Shown here: positions 58,582-64,000 of the stretch, piece by piece
Layout: each line of letters opens with the position of its first letter
Numbering within the stretch: the first letter of the stretch is position 1
Source: Clavaria fumosa
Taxonomy: Eukaryota > Basidiomycota > Agaricomycetes > Agaricales > Clavariaceae
Direction of reading: 5' to 3'
Length of the DNA stretch: 64,000 nucleotides
NCBI GenBank assembly: GCA_951802425.1
Contig: OX637797.1
Location: 4,526,001 to 4,590,000 of the forward strand
Program-made: the position numbers and the translations under genes
The notes under the pieces: generated by a model
Database searches by the model: none
Told to the model about the DNA's origin: nothing
Seen by the model: the letters and a program-made list of their open reading frames with translations, nothing else

Positions 58582-61500
58582 CTAACAGCATAGTCCTTGT
58601 GCAGATGGAGCATCTGCGCTTTCTTTCACTGCAAGCTAACCACTCAAGCTAGTCTTTTGAAATTTTGTGTGCCTATATCTACCCCTCTAATCTTCAATTT
58701 CCATGGTTTACATTTTTCCCAAACTCATTTCCCAATGCATGCCAAAGCTGCTGACTGAACTAGTCAAAATTCTCCCGTTTGTCAAAACCAACCATAGGAT
58801 TCCAAAACAAATGGAATGCTATACTGGGCAATCCCATACCTATCATATTCCATCCCTCTCTCTCCCCTCCCATCACCCACAAAGCAACAATTCCACCATA
58901 CAGTCAGAATCCAGTTCTCACAGTCCTCACACAAGTTTGTACTTGTTGGTGGCACCTAATCAAATGGGATCACATTGAAAGATTGAGTATAGTGCATGAA
59001 TAATACACCCTGACTTTGTTTCAATTACTCTGCCACATCCAGGACTACAGTTGCCTTCCTACAAACCTAAACAACACAAGTACCCATACAAGTTTGCAGG
59101 CCTCACAGCACAAGATCTAACCGTGAAAATCTCTTGAAATTGATCATGGATGCTCTAAATGATGACCACTATCATATAACATGCTAAACAGACTAAACTG
59201 TTTTTCTGCGAATGGTCCCTTGTTGCTCCTATCCTAACAGCATAGTCCTTGTGCAGATGGAGCATCTGCGCTTTCTTTCACTGCAAGCTAACCACTCAAG
59301 CTAGTCTTTTGAAATTTTGTGTGCCTATATCTACCCCTCTAATCTTCAATTTCCATGGTTTACATTTTTCCCAAACTCATTTCCCAATGCATGCCAAAGC
59401 TGCTGACTGAACTAGTCAAAATTCTCCCGTTTGTCAAAACCAACCATAGGATTCCAAAACAAATGGAATGCTATACTGGGCAATCCCATACCTATCATAT
59501 TCCATCCCTCTCTCTCCCCTCCCATCACCCACAAAGCAACAATTCCACCATACAGTCAGAATCCAGTTCTCACAGTCCTCACACAAGTTTGTACTTGTTG
59601 GTGGCACCTAATCAAATGGGATCACATTGAAAGATTGAGTATAGTGCATGAATAATACACCCTGACTTTGTTTCAATTACTCTGCCACATCCAGGACTAC
59701 AGTTGCCTTCCTACAAACCTAAACAACACAAGTACCCATACAAGTTTGCAGGCCTCACAGCACAAGATCTAACCGTGAAAATCTCTTGAAATTGATCATG
59801 GATGCTCTAAATGATGACCACTATCATATAACATGCTAAACAGACTAAACTGTTTTTCTGCGAATGGTCCCTTGTTGCTCCTATCCTAACAGCATAGTCC
59901 TTGTGCAGATGGAGCATCTGCGCTTTCTTTCACTGCAAGCTAACCACTCAAGCTAGTCTTTTGAAATTTTGTGTGCCTATATCTACCCCTCTAATCTTCA
60001 ATTTCCATGGTTTACATTTTTCCCAAACTCATTTCCCAATGCATGCCAAAGCTGCTGACTGAACTAGTCAAAATTCTCCCGTTTGTCAAAACCAACCATA
60101 GGATTCCAAAACAAATGGAATGCTATACTGGGCAATCCCATACCTATCATATTCCATCCCTCTCTCTCCCCTCCCATCACCCACAAAGCAACAATTCCAC
60201 CATACAGTCAGAATCCAGTTCTCACAGTCCTCACACAAGTTTGTACTTGTTGGTGGCACCTAATCAAATGGGATCACATTGAAAGATTGAGTATAGTGCA
60301 TGAATAATACACCCTGACTTTGTTTCAATTACTCTGCCACATCCAGGACTACAGTTGCCTTCCTACAAACCTAAACAACACAAGTACCCATACAAGTTTG
60401 CAGGCCTCACAGCACAAGATCTAACCGTGAAAATCTCTTGAAATTGATCATGGATGCTCTAAATGATGACCACTATCATATAACATGCTAAACAGACTAA
60501 ACTGTTTTTCTGCGAATGGTCCCTTGTTGCTCCTATCCTAACAGCATAGTCCTTGTGCAGATGGAGCATCTGCGCTTTCTTTCACTGCAAGCTAACCACT
60601 CAAGCTAGTCTTTTGAAATTTTGTGTGCCTATATCTACCCCTCTAATCCTCAATTTCCATGGTTTACATTTTTCCCAAACTCATTTCCCAATGCATGCCA
60701 AAGCTGCTGACTGAACTAGTCAAAATTCTCCCGTTTGTCAAAACCAACCATAGGATTCCAAAACAAATGGAATGCTATACTGGGCAATCCCATACCTATC
60801 ATATTCCATCCCTCTCTCTCCCCTCCCATCACCCACAAAGCAACAATTCCACCATACAGTCAGAATCCAGTTCTCACAGTCCTCACACAAGTTTGTACTT
60901 GTTGGTGGCACCTAATCAAATGGGATCACATTGAAAGATTGAGTATAGTGCATGAATAATACACCCTGACTTTGTTTCAATTACTCTGCCACATCCAGGA
61001 CTACAGTTGCCTTCCTACAAACCTAAACAACACAAGTACCCATACAAGTTTGCAGGCCTCACAGCACAAGATCTAACCGTGAAAATCTCTTGAAATTGAT
61101 CATGGATGCTCTAAATGATGACCACTATCATATAACATGCTAAACAGACTAAACTGTTTTTCTGCGAATGGTCCCTTGTTGCTCCTATCCTAACAGCATA
61201 GTCCTTGTGCAGATGGAGCATCTGCGCTTTCTTTCACTGCAAGCTAACCACTCAAGCTAGTCTTTTGAAATTTTGTGTGCCTATATCTACCCCTCTAATC
61301 TTCAATTTCCATGGTTTACATTTTTCCCAAACTCATTTCCCAATGCATGCCAAAGCTGCTGACTGAACTAGTCAAAATTCTCCCGTTTGTCAAAACCAAC
61401 CATAGGATTCCAAAACAAATGGAATGCTATACTGGGCAATCCCATACCTATCATATTCCATCCCTCTCTCTCCCCTCCCATCACCCACAAAGCAACAATT

Positions 61501-64000
61501 CCACCATACAGTCAGAATCCAGTTCTCACAGTCCTCACACAAGTTTGTACTTGTTGGTGGCACCTAATCAAATGGGATCACATTGAAAGATTGAGTATAG
61601 TGCATGAATAATACACCCTGACTTTGTTTCAATTACTCTGCCACATCCAGGACTACAGTTGCCTTCCTACAAACCTAAACAACACAAGTACCCATACAAG
61701 TTTGCAGGCCTCACAGCACAAGATCTAACCGTGAAAATCTCTTGAAATTGATCATGGATGCTCTAAATGATGACCACTATCATATAACATGCTAAACAGA
61801 CTAAACTGTTTTTCTGCGAATGGTCCCTTGTTGCTCCTATCCTAACAGCATAGTCCTTGTGCAGATGGAGCATCTGCGCTTTCTTTCACTGCAAGCTAAC
61901 CACTCAAGCTAGTCTTTTGAAATTTTGTGTGCCTATATCTACCCCTCTAATCTTCAATTTCCATGGTTTACATTTTTCCCAAACTCATTTCCCAATGCAT
62001 GCCAAAGCTGCTGACTGAACTAGTCAAAATTCTCCCGTTTGTCAAAACCAACCATAGGATTCCAAAACAAATGGAATGCTATACTGGGCAATCCCATACC
62101 TATCATATTCCATCCCTCTCTCTCCCCTCCCATCACCCACAAAGCAACAATTCCACCATACAGTCAGAATCCAGTTCTCACAGTCCTCACACAAGTTTGT
62201 ACTTGTTGGTGGCACCTAATCAAATGGGATCACATTGAAAGATTGAGTATAGTGCATGAATAATACACCCTGACTTTGTTTCAATTACTCTGCCACATCC
62301 AGGACTACAGTTGCCTTCCTACAAACCTAAACAACACAAGTACCCATACAAGTTTGCAGGCCTCACAGCACAAGATCTAACCGTGAAAATCTCTTGAAAT
62401 TGATCATGGATGCTCTAAATGATGACCACTATCATATAACATGCTAAACAGACTAAACTGTTTTTCTGCGAATGGTCCCTTGTTGCTCCTATCCTAACAG
62501 CATAGTCCTTGTGCAGATGGAGCATCTGCGCTTTCTTTCACTGCAAGCTAACCACTCAAGCTAGTCTTTTGAAATTTTGTGTGCCTATATCTACCCCTCT
62601 AATCTTCAATTTCCATGGTTTACATTTTTCCCAAACTCATTTCCCAATGCATGCCAAAGCTGCTGACTGAACTAGTCAAAATTCTCCCGTTTGTCAAAAC
62701 CAACCATAGGATTCCAAAACAAATGGAATGCTATACTGGGCAATCCCATACCTATCATATTCCATCCCTCTCTCTCCCCTCCCATCACCCACAAAGCAAC
62801 AATTCCACCATACAGTCAGAATCCAGTTCTCACAGTCCTCACACAAGTTTGTACTTGTTGGTGGCACCTAATCAAATGGGATCACATTGAAAGATTGAGT
62901 ATAGTGCATGAATAATACACCCTGACTTTGTTTCAATTACTCTGCCACATCCAGGACTACAGTTGCCTTCCTACAAACCTAAACAACACAAGTACCCATA
63001 CAAGTTTGCAGGCCTCACAGCACAAGATCTAACCGTGAAAATCTCTTGAAATTGATCATGGATGCTCTAAATGATGACCACTATCATATAACATGCTAAA
63101 CAGACTAAACTGTTTTTCTGCGAATGGTCCCTTGTTGCTCCTATCCTAACAGCATAGTCCTTGTGCAGATGGAGCATCTGCGCTTTCTTTCACTGCAAGC
63201 TAACCACTCAAGCTAGTCTTTTGAAATTTTGTGTGCCTATATCTACCCCTCTAATCTTCAATTTCCATGGTTTACATTTTTCCCAAACTCATTTCCCAAT
63301 GCATGCCAAAGCTGCTGACTGAACTAGTCAAAATTCTCCCGTTTGTCAAAACCAACCATAGGATTCCAAAACAAATGGAATGCTATACTGGGCAATCCCA
63401 TACCTATCATATTCCATCCCTCTCTCTCCCCTCCCATCACCCACAAAGCAACAATTCCACCATACAGTCAGAATCCAGTTCTCACAGTCCTCACACAAGT
63501 TTGTACTTGTTGGTGGCACCTAATCAAATGGGATCACATTGAAAGATTGAGTATAGTGCATGAATAATACACCCTGACTTTGTTTCAATTACTCTGCCAC
63601 ATCCAGGACTACAGTTGCCTTCCTACAAACCTAAACAACACAAGTACCCATACAAGTTTGCAGGCCTCACAGCACAAGATCTAACCGTGAAAATCTCTTG
63701 AAATTGATCATGGATGCTCTAAATGATGACCACTATCATATAACATGCTAAACAGACTAAACTGTTTTTCTGCGAATGGTCCCTTGTTGCTCCTATCCTA
63801 ACAGCATAGTCCTTGTGCAGATGGAGCATCTGCGCTTTCTTTCACTGCAAGCTAACCACTCAAGCTAGTCTTTTGAAATTTTGTGTGCCTATATCTACCC
63901 CTCTAATCTTCAATTTCCATGGTTTACATTTTTCCCAAACTCATTTCCCAATGCATGCCAAAGCTGCTGACTGAACTAGTCAAAATTCTCCCGTTTGTCA
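58582..64000 (+). repeat. SAT652 satellite array 2: 8.3 monomers, continues past the window
   Basis: Monomers start at 58582 and every 652 bp (59234, 59886, 60538, 61190, 61842, 62494, 63146, 63798). Same orientation, same start and same sequence as array 1. One visible variant: T to C at 60649, the base also found in REP1 copies 1 and 3. The array is cut only by the window end. Confidence 0.97.

Noticed and set aside
1..64000. tRNA, rRNA or intact host genes
   Set aside because: None recognised on either strand while reading; every substantial frame belongs to a mobile element, a repeat or a broken gene.

Overview
This 64-kb window is a transposon graveyard with two satellite arrays. It comes from a eukaryotic, very probably fungal (Agaricomycete-type basidiomycete) genome. 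Evidence for that: Ty3/gypsy and Ty1/copia polyproteins, a chromodomain-bearing integrase tail, candidate introns of about 50 bp with GT...AG borders, a Zn2Cys6-like cysteine cluster, and heavy CpG-to-TpG/CpA decay in repeats. I found no intact host gene, rRNA, tRNA or prokaryotic operon structure. Species assignment is not possible from the sequence alone.

Names used here: LTR-1 (about 950 bp, TGTTATGG...GGCA), LTR-2 (about 1.4-1.5 kb, TGTCAGG...CCCTAACA), LTR-3 (TGTTAGGATYGC...), LTR-4 (601 bp, TGTCAGGATCC...ACA), REP1 (a dispersed repeat of about 1 kb), SAT652 (a 652-bp satellite whose 5' part is the 5' part of REP1) and HEL (Helitron-like repeat).

Layout. 1-4914: a piece of LTR-2 interrupted by a decayed Ty3/gypsy element (5' LTR-1, then gag, protease and RT with several stops). 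4915-6415: a full-length LTR-2 with polypurine tract, minus strand, which cuts the Ty3 RNase H domain. 6520-8164: a broken multi-exon gene with a Zn2Cys6-like cluster and coiled coils. 8165-9788: REP1, an LTR-2 scrap and a copia gag/LTR remnant. 9788-38186: about 43.6 head-to-tail SAT652 monomers (28.4 kb). 38187-41049: REP1 tail, LTR-2 and LTR-1. 41050-46670: mixed decayed element pieces, including a gag-like frame without ATG and a complete plus-strand LTR-2. About 46670-49281: a 3'-truncated Ty1/copia element on the minus strand with its integrase catalytic residues still present. 49796-51563: a nearly perfect palindrome with 867-bp arms. 51761-52444: a 21-bp minisatellite. 52445-53677: REP1 and two abutting LTR-3 copies. 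53678-58581: Helitron-like repeats, including a 1567-bp tandem unit (HEL + LTR-4 + chromodomain). 58582-64000: a second SAT652 array (8.3 monomers, running off the window).

How it fits together. Nothing here looks like a working pathway. The locus reads as heterochromatin built by nested insertion, CpG-biased mutation and recent tandem amplification. The most notable structures are the near-identical 652-bp satellite and its derivation from a dispersed repeat, the giant palindrome, the composite 1567-bp tandem, and two adjacent LTR-3 copies with 12 versus 0 CpGs. Long identical repeats and palindromes are also where assemblies fail, so copy numbers should be treated with care.
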